From: a bacterium
GTDB lineage: Bacteria; Bacteroidota; Bacteroidia; NS11-12g; UBA955
DNA: 64,000 nucleotides
Direction: 5' to 3'
Assembly (NCBI GenBank): GCA_029945665.1
Contig: JAQSCZ010000116.1
Span: 1 to 64,000 of the forward strand
The notes under the pieces are model-generated. The model was given only the letters and a program-made list of their open reading frames with translations. It searched no databases and had not been told where the DNA came from. Made by a program: the position numbers and the translations under genes. Below are positions 8,123-17,609 of the stretch, in pieces; the stretch's first letter is position 1; every line of letters begins with the position of its first letter.

Positions 8123-11100
8123 TTATCCAATTTTGTCATTTTTATTTCTATCCAATATTTTTTGCAACACAGCTGCAAAATTTTTATTGTTGGGTGGTAA
8201 AATCATATCATCATGATCACCTTCCACTTGATGCACATTAATTTCTCCATTTACAAATGCTTTCCAACCCATGAATTTTGGATCTTTTTGAAAATAAACC
8301 TTCTTTTTTGCAATAAATAAATCAAGATTTTCGTCATATGGTTTCAAAATATATTTCTTAAATGCAATATCATTTTTTTCCATTGCCGTTTGCAAGTCAT
8401 TGTGAATAGTATCCAAAACAACTTGGTTTTTGAATCCTAATCGTCTTTTAAATGAAATAAACCGCAACTGCCAGCACATTAAATAATATTCATACGTTTT
8501 CTTTGGATATTTCATCAAAGATTTAAAAAAGTAGGATATACTAGGGAAAATATTTTTGAACAAGCGCTTTATTTTACTTTTCGTATCATTGTTATTATAT
8601 TTTTCAATTTCATATAAATCAAAATCAAAAACCGCTAAAAGTTTAATTTTTTTCCCCATTGATTTTAATTGCTGCGCTATTTCAAATGCTATTAATCCCC
8701 CAGCAGATAAACCTGCAACAGAATAAGGCCCTGTTGGATTTTGTTGTAAAATTTCAGAGATATAGTATTTCGCCATTTCTTCAATCGAATCCAAAGGTTC
8801 ATCTTGACCATCTATACCCAAAGCTTGTAAGCCATACACTGGTTGATTTTTATCCAAATGCTTAACTATATTACTAAATATTAGGACACCTAATCCTCCT
8901 CCATGTACTAAATAAACCGGTAATTTGTCCCCATCTGGTTGAATTGGAACCAAACACTTCCATTTAATATCAGAATTTTCTGTATCAATAAATTTAGCCA
9001 GTTTTTCAATTGTTGGAAATTCAAATAAAGATGACATTGGCAATTTTATTCCAATTTCTTTTTCTAACTTAAGTATTAATCTAATAGCGATTAGCGAATG
9101 TCCACCGATTTCAAAGAAATTGTCACTTATCTTAATATTTTTAAGGCCTAATAACTCATTCCAAATGCTTACTAATAAAGATTGAGTTTGATTAAAATTG
9201 GAAACTGTAACATTGCCTAAATTAATTGCATCGAGACCAGGTAATTGCTTTCTATCAATCTTGCCATTTTTAGTTAATGGTATTTCATTTAATTTTATAA
9301 AAAAAGAAGGAACCATATAATTTGGAAGCTTAGATTTCATAAATTCTCTTAATACCTCTCTGTCTATTTCTATATTTGAAACATAGTAGCCTATAAGTGC
9401 ACTATCCTGTTGTTTACCATCAATTATTGTTACAACGGAATCTATTATTCCAGGATAAGTTGCTAAAATATTTTCTATTTCTCCTAACTCAATTCTATAG
9501 CCTCTTAATTTTATTTGGAAATCTTTACGACCTATAAATTGTATATTTCCATCTGCTTGCCACCTTCCAATGTCTCCAGATCTGTATAACTTTTGGCTGG
9601 GATTAAATGGATTGTCAATAAACTTTTCATTTGTTAATTGTGCTTGATTCAAATAACCTCTCGAAACACCATCACCTCCTAAAACAATTTCTCCATTTAC
9701 TCCAATTGGAGCAAGTTTATCGTCTCTATCTAATATATACGCACTACTATTGCTTATTGGTTGGCCAATTGGTATGTTTTCCATCGGTCGTTCAAATCCA
9801 TATGTTAAAGAAAAAGTAGTATTTTCTGTTGGTCCATAACCATTAATTATTTTCAATTGAGGATATCTATTAATTAATTTATTTATATGTATTGATGATA
9901 ATTTATCTCCACCAGCTAAAAGAACTTTTAATCCTTCAAATAAATTTATATCCGCATCTACTAATTGATTTAGCCAACCTGCGGTAAACCACATTATTTC
10001 TATCTTATATTTCTTTATCTCCTCGGATAACAGTTTAAAATCTAACAAGGTTTTTGGGGAGCACAATACCAATGTGCCTCCATTCAACAACATACTCCAA
10101 TATTCAAATGTTGTTGCATCAAATGAAATCGCACCAGTCGACAATAAAACCTCACTCCCATTCAAATCTATATAATTAGTAGATTTGACCAATCTTACAA
10201 CATTCCAATTCTCCACCATTACCCCTTTAGGTTGACCAGTTGACCCTGATGTATAAATTACATATACCAAATCACTCGGTTTGTTGATATGAGATAAATT
10301 ACTACTACTATATTGGGATTGATTTAATTGGAATTTTGTCAATAATTCTAAATCGATAACAACTTTGCATTGACTGTTCGTTTTTAAATAATCTATTCTT
10401 TCTTGGGGATACTCTGGATCTATTGGAACATATGCTCCGCCGCTTTTTAAAACCCCTAAAATTGCTATTATCAACCATTCACTCCGTTCTAATTGAATCC
10501 CTATTAAATCATCTGATTCTATGGCATATTCTTTTCGCAAAAAATCACCCAACTGATTGCTTAGCGAATTTAACGCATCGTAGCTATATGACTTTTCTGA
10601 ATAAACGAGTGCCCGATTGTTGGGCGTTTGGCTCACCTGACTTTCAAATAAACTAACTACGGTTTCCGTATTTGGATAGGCTTTTTTTGTGTCGTTAAAT
10701 CGTTCTAATAATTCTTGACGCTCCAAAACACTAAGGTATTCTATCTTTTTTATTAACTCATTGGGTTGAGCTAATAATGCTTGCAACAGATTTTCTATAT
10801 GCAGACAAATACGGCTAGCAGTGGCTGATTCAATTAGTGTTTCATTATATATTAATTTTAATTCAATTCCAGAAACGCCTTGTTTAAACTTAAAATGCAA
10901 ATCTTGAACCCCAATTGCCTCTTCAGAAAAATCTACAATTTCTTGTGTATCGGTATCTTCTATGCTTATTTTTATATCAAACAAACCATTGCCACCACTT
11001 TGAGGCGGTAAGGATAATTCGCGTAACAAATTTGATAATGTATAAGCTTGATGTTTTAATCCAGCAACTATATTCCCTGTAGAATCCTTAAGTATCTCAT

Positions 11101-12841
11101 TAAATGATTTTTCGGACGTTATATTTTGACGAATGGCTATGGTCTTATGACTTGCTGATTTATAACCAACAATGAAATCGATATTGCTTGTGTACTTGTA
11201 CAAAAATACTTCTACTAAACTCAATAAAATTGACGATTTAGAGACATTATGCGATATTTGAAACTGAATTAAATTTGAAAAAACAGGACTTGAAAATGTA
11301 TGGTTAAATTCTACTAATTTTGGAACTGTTTGGCCTCCTCTCAAATGGTCGTATGGAAAATCGATGGAACCTAATTCGCCTGAAAATAATTGCAAATAAT
11401 AGGAACGTGATAAGTCTAATTCATCACTGATATTATCTACAGGTGCACTTAATTGAACTGGAGAATGTATTGGATGCAGACGAAGCAATTGCTCTAACTT
11501 CTGATTTGGATCAGAAATAATGGATCGCAAAAGCAATTCAAAATCCTGCATCATTTTAATGATAGTACTTCGCTCAAATAATTGGCTGTTATACGACCAT
11601 TCTAGTTGAATCCCCTTTTTATTGTTCCAAATATTTAAATACAATTCAAAGTTCTCGAATTCTCTTGGATTGCTAAATAGTTCAAAATTTAAATTATAAA
11701 AAATGGTATCACTTTCCATTTCAGTATCAATATTAAACACGACTGGCACCAAAGGTATTCGAGATGATTGTCGAGGAAGTTGGAGTTTTTTAATAAGTGA
11801 CCCAAAGGTTAGTCTTTGGTGTTCAAAGGCGTCTAATATTGCAGATTTTCTTGCCTTTAGATACTCATGAAAATTAAATTGTGCGTTAGGATAACTCCTG
11901 ATTGGCAATAAACTTACGCAATGTCCAACAAGTGAGTAATAGCCTGAAACCAATTGTCCTGCAGTAGGCAAACCTATGATGATATCTTCTTGACCTGTAT
12001 AAGCATGAAGAAATAATTCGAAAGATGCCAATAATGTATTTACCAAGCTACAGCCTTCTTTTATTCCAATTAACTTCAAAGAATTAATTAATTCGTGATC
12101 AATTGAAAAATCAATTCTCGAACTTTTATAGGTTCTTGGATTTGGCCGAATATGGTCTGTAGGAATATTGAGTACAGGAATGTTTTTCGAAAACTGGCCT
12201 AACCAAAAGTTCTCGTTTTTTTGATATTCACTACTTTTAGAAAATTTAATTTGCTCAACTGCATAGTCACTAAACTTATTGGCTAAAGGCAAATCAGGCA
12301 TTAAATTTTGTGTATAAGCAGAATACAATTTACTTAAATCTTGGATTAGCAAACCAATCGACCAACCATCACAAATAATATGATGGGCTGTTACAGTAAA
12401 GAAATAACTTTCTTCTGATAATTTAATTAGGTTAAATTTAAAGAGAGGGCCATTTAGTAAATCAAATGAATTTAAAACTTCTTGAATTTTTGAATCCTCT
12501 ATAAATTTATTTTTTTCAACTTCGGTTAAATTAGATATATCACTAAATTCATAATTTAATGGCAATGTTTTAAATATTAACATTGAACTTCCATCTTCAG
12601 TAAATGCCGCTCGTAGGGCTTCGTGTCTTTCTAATAATGAGGAAAGCGCCAAATCAAAAGCAGCTTTATCGAGATTACCTTCAAATTTTACTGAAACGGA
12701 CTCATTAAATGCCCTATTTGCATCGTCACCTCCAATTTGACAAGCAGTCCAAATTTCTAATTGCGATTCAATAGTTGGGAAGGAGTTTAATACTTCCGGC
12801 CCTGCAAATGGATCGAATTCAAATGTTGTATTAATTGACAT
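8123..12841 (-). CDS. NRPS module C-(half C)-A-T-TE, Val-like adenylation code
   Basis: This 1572-residue synthetase has, in order: a full condensation domain (~20-460) with HHIICDG at 153-159; a ~230-residue stretch (~475-705) resembling only the C-terminal lobe of a condensation domain, with no HHxxxDG; an adenylation domain (~715-1205) with YTSGSTGQPKG (863-873), NGYGPTE and the core NGKIDRK; a carrier domain with GGHSL (Ser1249); and a thioesterase (~1300-1572) with GLSAG (Ser1379) and a late GDHDDM His. Aligning by eye to GrsA gives pocket residues D-A-F-W-L-A-G-T-F-K, close to known valine codes such as DAFWIGGTFK. It is the last module in gene order and homologous throughout to its upstream neighbour. 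Expected role: add an aliphatic residue and release the chain. Confidence 0.92.
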   Translation of the reverse strand: MSINTTFEFDPFAGPEVLNSFPTIESQLEIWTACQIGGDDANRAFNESVSVKFEGNLDKAAFDLALSSLLERHEALRAAFTEDGSSMLIFKTLPLNYEFSDISNLTEVEKNKFIEDSKIQEVLNSFDLLNGPLFKFNLIKLSEESYFFTVTAHHIICDGWSIGLLIQDLSKLYSAYTQNLMPDLPLANKFSDYAVEQIKFSKSSEYQKNENFWLGQFSKNIPVLNIPTDHIRPNPRTYKSSRIDFSIDHELINSLKLIGIKEGCSLVNTLLASFELFLHAYTGQEDIIIGLPTAGQLVSGYYSLVGHCVSLLPIRSYPNAQFNFHEYLKARKSAILDAFEHQRLTFGSLIKKLQLPRQSSRIPLVPVVFNIDTEMESDTIFYNLNFELFSNPREFENFELYLNIWNNKKGIQLEWSYNSQLFERSTIIKMMQDFELLLRSIISDPNQKLEQLLRLHPIHSPVQLSAPVDNISDELDLSRSYYLQLFSGELGSIDFPYDHLRGGQTVPKLVEFNHTFSSPVFSNLIQFQISHNVSKSSILLSLVEVFLYKYTSNIDFIVGYKSASHKTIAIRQNITSEKSFNEILKDSTGNIVAGLKHQAYTLSNLLRELSLPPQSGGNGLFDIKISIEDTDTQEIVDFSEEAIGVQDLHFKFKQGVSGIELKLIYNETLIESATASRICLHIENLLQALLAQPNELIKKIEYLSVLERQELLERFNDTKKAYPNTETVVSLFESQVSQTPNNRALVYSEKSYSYDALNSLSNQLGDFLRKEYAIESDDLIGIQLERSEWLIIAILGVLKSGGAYVPIDPEYPQERIDYLKTNSQCKVVIDLELLTKFQLNQSQYSSSNLSHINKPSDLVYVIYTSGSTGQPKGVMVENWNVVRLVKSTNYIDLNGSEVLLSTGAISFDATTFEYWSMLLNGGTLVLCSPKTLLDFKLLSEEIKKYKIEIMWFTAGWLNQLVDADINLFEGLKVLLAGGDKLSSIHINKLINRYPQLKIINGYGPTENTTFSLTYGFERPMENIPIGQPISNSSAYILDRDDKLAPIGVNGEIVLGGDGVSRGYLNQAQLTNEKFIDNPFNPSQKLYRSGDIGRWQADGNIQFIGRKDFQIKLRGYRIELGEIENILATYPGIIDSVVTIIDGKQQDSALIGYYVSNIEIDREVLREFMKSKLPNYMVPSFFIKLNEIPLTKNGKIDRKQLPGLDAINLGNVTVSNFNQTQSLLVSIWNELLGLKNIKISDNFFEIGGHSLIAIRLILKLEKEIGIKLPMSSLFEFPTIEKLAKFIDTENSDIKWKCLVPIQPDGDKLPVYLVHGGGLGVLIFSNIVKHLDKNQPVYGLQALGIDGQDEPLDSIEEMAKYYISEILQQNPTGPYSVAGLSAGGLIAFEIAQQLKSMGKKIKLLAVFDFDLYEIEKYNNNDTKSKIKRLFKNIFPSISYFFKSLMKYPKKTYEYYLMCWQLRFISFKRRLGFKNQVVLDTIHNDLQTAMEKNDIAFKKYILKPYDENLDLFIAKKKVYFQKDPKFMGWKAFVNGEINVHQVEGDHDDMILPPNNKNFAAVLQKILDRNKNDKIG

Positions 12842-12875
12842 AATGGTAAATGTTTCAATCTACCTTGTAATTTTA

Positions 12876-15800
12876 TTATTGATTCAAGTCCAAGATTTTT
12901 TGAAATTCAGATGCAAATGTAATAATATTTGGAGGCATAATCATCTCATCATGATCACCTTTTGCATCGTGCCTAAAAATTTCCCCCTTTATAAATACTT
13001 TCCAACCTAAATAGACTGGATCTTCTTGGAAATTCACCTTATCACTTGAAACGAATAAATTTAAATTCCCTTTGTAAGGCAAAGGATTATAGGCTCTAAT
13101 TGCTTCGGTATTTTTATGTATTACATTGTCAATATTTAAAAACACAGTATTCATCTCTGAATTAGGTTTAATTCCCAATCTCGATTTCATTGAAATAAAT
13201 CTTAATTTCCAAAGTAATATATAATATTTAAATGTTCTAATTGGTTGTTTGAATATTGATTTAATGCTAAATATTAAAATGGGAAAAAAGAACTTAACTT
13301 GTCTGCCTAATTTTTCTCTTATAGAATAAGTTCTTTTAGCCTCAGCAATATTAAAATCAAAAACAGTAAGCGATTTTACAACTTTACCTAATGCTTTTAA
13401 TTGCTGAGCCATTTCAAAAGCTATAAGTCCTCCTGATGAGTGACCGGCGAGCGAATAAGGTCCCTCTGGATTTTGTTCAAATATCTCTGATAAATAAAAG
13501 GATGACATCTCTTCAATGGACGTCAATGGCTCTTCTTGTCCATCAATTCCCAAAGCTTGAAGTCCGAATAAAGGTTGTTCATTGTCTAAATATTTGCTTA
13601 AATGATGAAATACCATCACACCTAAACCGCCACCATGTACAATATATAAAGGCACCTTTTTACCCTTATTTTTAATAGGAACCAGCGATTTCCATTGCTT
13701 TACCACTTCATTTCTTTCTAATAGTTTCCCCAACTTTTCAATTGTGGGATACTCAAACAAAGTGGACATTGGTAATTTAATGCCTGTCTCATTTTCTAAC
13801 CTAATTACTACCCTTATGGCAATTAATGAATGCCCTCCTAATTCAAAAAAATTAGCAGTTTTGCTTATATTTTCAATTTTCAAAAGATCACTCCAAATTC
13901 TTGCCACTATTTCCTCTTCTGAAGTCGATAATATATTGATTGAAGAAATTGTTCGATTAATTTTATGCTGTAAAAGTAATGTTCGATTAATCTTACCACT
14001 TGGAGACAATGGAATTTCAGCCAATTGCTCAAAAAACGAAGGCACCATAAATGCTGGCAATTTGGCATCAATATACTTTCTTAAATCAGTTATGTCTATA
14101 GTTTTATTGGCAACGATAAAGGCAATTAAAAATTGATTTTCATCTTCACCTTTTGAGATAACTATTGAACGTTCAATCCCAGGATAGGTGTTTACAATAC
14201 TTTCTATCTCCCCCGCTTCTACCCTATAACCTCTTATTTTTAACTGAAAATCTTTTCGCCCTTGAAAATCTATTTGACCATTCTCTAACCATTTTGCACT
14301 ATCGCCAGTCTTATAAAGTCTTTCACCTGTATTAAATGGATTATCAATAAATTTTTCTAATGTTAAACTACTATTGTATAAATAACCTCTCGTAACACTA
14401 TCTCCACCAATGTATATTTCACCATATACGCCAATAGGACAAAGCTTGTAATTTGAATCGAACAAATATATAATTGTATTTGATATAGGTGAACCTATTG
14501 GAATTTTATTATCCGATTTCTTTATTTCTGAAAAAATAACTCCAACAGTCGTTTCTGTTGGTCCGTAATGATTAATAATTTGTATCGATTTATTGTCCTT
14601 TTTAATTTTTGAAATATCAATTGCATTTATCTTATCTCCACCAACAATTAATAATCTTAATTTTAGAGAAGCAATAAAAAACTTATAACTTTCTTCATCG
14701 GATAGTATGAGATTTAAATGTGATGGTGTTATCTTGATAAAGCTTATTTTATTCTGATTTACATAATTCGCTAAATCCCTTGGAGATTTTATAAGCTCAG
14801 AACTTAAAACAAATAAAGTAGAACCAGCCAGTAAGGCCCCAAAAATACTTGTATTAACGCCATCAAAGGTAAAACTTGACAATAAAATTGTTGCATCTTG
14901 AATCCCAATATTGAATTGATTAATAAACCAAGTAGTATAATTAACCATATTTTTATGTTCAACCATCACCCCTTTTGGTTGCCCAGTTGAACCTGAAGTG
15001 TAAATTACATAAACCAAATCACTCGACTTATTGATACTTATTAAGTTTGAAGTGCTATAGTTTGAAATATGCGTTTGGAATTTCAACAACAACCCTGAAT
15101 CTATGACCACTTTGCATTGGCTGTTTGATTTTAAATATTCAATCCTTTCTTGTGGGTACGATGGATCGATTGGAACATAGGCGCCACCACTTTTCAATAC
15201 GCCTAATATTGATATTATTAACCATTCACTCCTTTCTAACTCAATGCCTATTAAATCATCTGCCCCTATTGCATATTCACTTCTTAAAAACGCTCCGAAT
15301 TGATTGCTTACTGCATTTAATTCCGAATAACTATAACGCTTATCTTCATAAACCAATGCCGTATTTTCAGGTGTTTGACTCACTTGCAATTCAAATAAAC
15401 CAGTTACTGTTGATGCTCTAGGATAGTCGGTTGTTGTATTATTAAATGTTTCTAATAGCTCCAATCGCTCGGCTGAACTTAAGTAGTCTATTGCTTTAAT
15501 TGGCTCGCTAGGTTTACTTATTAAATCATGTAGTAAGCTAACTAAATGTGTCAATATTCGTTCGGCTGAACTTAACTCTATTAACGATTGGTTATATATT
15601 AAATCAATCGAAAGTCCTTCTTGGGTTTTATGGAACCTGAAATCTAAATCTTGAATACCGACCGATTCTGCAGAATAATCAATGGTGTTGTCTTGGACAG
15701 AATCTTCTATACTTATTTTTATATCAAATAAACCATTGCGACTTGTATGCGGTGCTAAAGATAAATCTCGCAACAAATTTGGTAGGGTATATTGTTGGTG

Positions 15801-17609
15801 TTTTATACCTTCGTTAACTCCCAATTCAGTTTGACTTAGGACGTCATAAAAACTATTTTCTGATGAAATATGTTGTCGAAGTGCCATGGTCTTGTGGCTG
15901 GGCGATTTAAATCCTATTATAAGCTCTTGTTCGCCAGTATATCTGTATAACAAGACATCTACTAAACTTAATAAAATTACTGAAATTGAAGTGTTATGAG
16001 ATGTTGCGAATTGAAGCAATTCTGTAAAATGATCGGACGAAAATACTAGACTTAATTGACCCAAAGTATGCTCTGAAAAACCATTGCGCGATTTGTCAAA
16101 TGGAAAATCCAATACACTTAATTCTCCAGAAAATAATTCTAAATAATAATTCCGAGATAAATCTATCTCAGAGGTTTGAGTGGTTATAACCGATTCCTTT
16201 AACTTAGATAGAACTTGAATGGGATTTTGTCTCAGTAATTGTTCCAACTTTTGCTCTGGGTTGGAGACAATTGAATGCAACAATAACTCGAAATCACGCA
16301 TGATTTTTTCAATGGTGCTTCGCTCAAACAATTGGTTATTGTAAGACCACTCTAATTGTAAGTTTTTTTCACTACCCCAGATATTCAGTGAAAATTCAAA
16401 ATTCCTAAATGCCTTGACATTACTGATGGTTTCAAAATCCAAATCACGAAAACTAACCCCTTGATCCATTTCCATATCAACATTAAATACCACTGGTAAA
16501 AGTGGAACCCTAGAAGGATCTCTTTCAATCTTCAGGTTTTTCAACAAACTACCAAAAGTAAATTGTTGATGCTCGTAAGCGTCAAGGATTTCAGATTTTC
16601 TGTATTTCAAATATTCCAGAAAATTAAGTTCATCATTTATTCGACTTTTTAGCGGTAAAAGATTGACACAGTGACCTACTAAATTAAATCGACCTGTGGC
16701 AGATTGATCTGCAGCCGGCAATCCAACGATTATATCTTTCTGACCTGTTATTTGAGATAGGAACAATTCGAAAGCAGCTAGTAAAGTGTTAACCATACTG
16801 CACCCTTCCTTAATACCAATTGATTTTAATTTATTTAATAAATTGATATCTATGATATTATCAATTCGTTTACTTGTATACGTTTTTTTGAATGGTCGTA
16901 TAAAATCAAAAGGCAAGTTTAAATCAGGAACAATATTTTGATGTTTGTTAACCCAATATTTCAAATTGTCGCTATATATCGTCCCATTTACAAACTCCGA
17001 TTGTTCCATGGCATATTGACTAAAAGAATCTGGTTCTTTCAATTCTGGCAATGTGTTATTACAGTAGGCGTTATAAAACTTACTTAAATCTTGTAAAATA
17101 ACACCTAATGACCAACCATCACAAACAATATGATGCGCATTGAAAATAAAGAAAAAGCTGGAATTACTGAGCTTGTAAAGACTAAATTTGAAGAGAGGTC
17201 CATTTAATAAATCAAAGACAAAAAGTGCATCGCTATCAATAGATTGTTTAATTTTATTCTTTTGGATTACATTATCTAAATTAGATAAATCTTCATATTT
17301 ATAATTAAATGGTACTTCTTTAAATACCATCATTTTGCTACCATCAAGACTAAATGCAGAATGCAGCGCTTCATGTCGATATACAATAGAAAGCAAAGAT
17401 TCTTCAAATGCCTTGATATTTAATTCGCCATCAAATTTTAAGGATATGGATTCATTAAAACCTCTATTTGCATCATCTCCGCCTATCGCACAAGACAACC
17501 AAATCTCCATTTGAGATTCAGTTGTTGGAATAATATTAATTATTTCTGCACCTGAGAAAGGATCGAATTCATTGAAATTTGCATTGAGAATTGAATCCTT
17601 TGAATCCAT
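12876..17609 (-). CDS. NRPS module C-(half C)-A-T-TE, Asp/Asn-like adenylation code
   Basis: This 1577-residue synthetase has the same layout as the next one: condensation domain with HHIVCDG (159-165), an extra half condensation domain lacking that motif, adenylation domain with YTSGSTGQPKG and NHYGPTETT, carrier GGHSL and a complete thioesterase (AGHSSGG and GDHDEM). Pocket residues read by eye are D-G-T-K-I-G-H-V-G-K, nearest to Asp (DLTKVGHIGK) and Asn (DLTKLGEVGK) codes; the His at the 322-equivalent favours Asp. Its ATG directly abuts the TAA of the PKS gene (0 nt), so translation is probably coupled. A thioesterase here is odd, because a further module lies downstream. Confidence 0.92.
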   Translation of the reverse strand: MDSKDSILNANFNEFDPFSGAEIINIIPTTESQMEIWLSCAIGGDDANRGFNESISLKFDGELNIKAFEESLLSIVYRHEALHSAFSLDGSKMMVFKEVPFNYKYEDLSNLDNVIQKNKIKQSIDSDALFVFDLLNGPLFKFSLYKLSNSSFFFIFNAHHIVCDGWSLGVILQDLSKFYNAYCNNTLPELKEPDSFSQYAMEQSEFVNGTIYSDNLKYWVNKHQNIVPDLNLPFDFIRPFKKTYTSKRIDNIIDINLLNKLKSIGIKEGCSMVNTLLAAFELFLSQITGQKDIIVGLPAADQSATGRFNLVGHCVNLLPLKSRINDELNFLEYLKYRKSEILDAYEHQQFTFGSLLKNLKIERDPSRVPLLPVVFNVDMEMDQGVSFRDLDFETISNVKAFRNFEFSLNIWGSEKNLQLEWSYNNQLFERSTIEKIMRDFELLLHSIVSNPEQKLEQLLRQNPIQVLSKLKESVITTQTSEIDLSRNYYLELFSGELSVLDFPFDKSRNGFSEHTLGQLSLVFSSDHFTELLQFATSHNTSISVILLSLVDVLLYRYTGEQELIIGFKSPSHKTMALRQHISSENSFYDVLSQTELGVNEGIKHQQYTLPNLLRDLSLAPHTSRNGLFDIKISIEDSVQDNTIDYSAESVGIQDLDFRFHKTQEGLSIDLIYNQSLIELSSAERILTHLVSLLHDLISKPSEPIKAIDYLSSAERLELLETFNNTTTDYPRASTVTGLFELQVSQTPENTALVYEDKRYSYSELNAVSNQFGAFLRSEYAIGADDLIGIELERSEWLIISILGVLKSGGAYVPIDPSYPQERIEYLKSNSQCKVVIDSGLLLKFQTHISNYSTSNLISINKSSDLVYVIYTSGSTGQPKGVMVEHKNMVNYTTWFINQFNIGIQDATILLSSFTFDGVNTSIFGALLAGSTLFVLSSELIKSPRDLANYVNQNKISFIKITPSHLNLILSDEESYKFFIASLKLRLLIVGGDKINAIDISKIKKDNKSIQIINHYGPTETTVGVIFSEIKKSDNKIPIGSPISNTIIYLFDSNYKLCPIGVYGEIYIGGDSVTRGYLYNSSLTLEKFIDNPFNTGERLYKTGDSAKWLENGQIDFQGRKDFQLKIRGYRVEAGEIESIVNTYPGIERSIVISKGEDENQFLIAFIVANKTIDITDLRKYIDAKLPAFMVPSFFEQLAEIPLSPSGKINRTLLLQHKINRTISSINILSTSEEEIVARIWSDLLKIENISKTANFFELGGHSLIAIRVVIRLENETGIKLPMSTLFEYPTIEKLGKLLERNEVVKQWKSLVPIKNKGKKVPLYIVHGGGLGVMVFHHLSKYLDNEQPLFGLQALGIDGQEEPLTSIEEMSSFYLSEIFEQNPEGPYSLAGHSSGGLIAFEMAQQLKALGKVVKSLTVFDFNIAEAKRTYSIREKLGRQVKFFFPILIFSIKSIFKQPIRTFKYYILLWKLRFISMKSRLGIKPNSEMNTVFLNIDNVIHKNTEAIRAYNPLPYKGNLNLFVSSDKVNFQEDPVYLGWKVFIKGEIFRHDAKGDHDEMIMPPNIITFASEFQKILDLNQ

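Noticed and set aside
13744-14136. A 130-codon plus-strand ORF antisense to the Asp/Asn-like NRPS gene
   Set aside because: It mirrors the conserved carrier and adenylation coding sequence; its translation is low-complexity and lacks domains. It is a shadow ORF.
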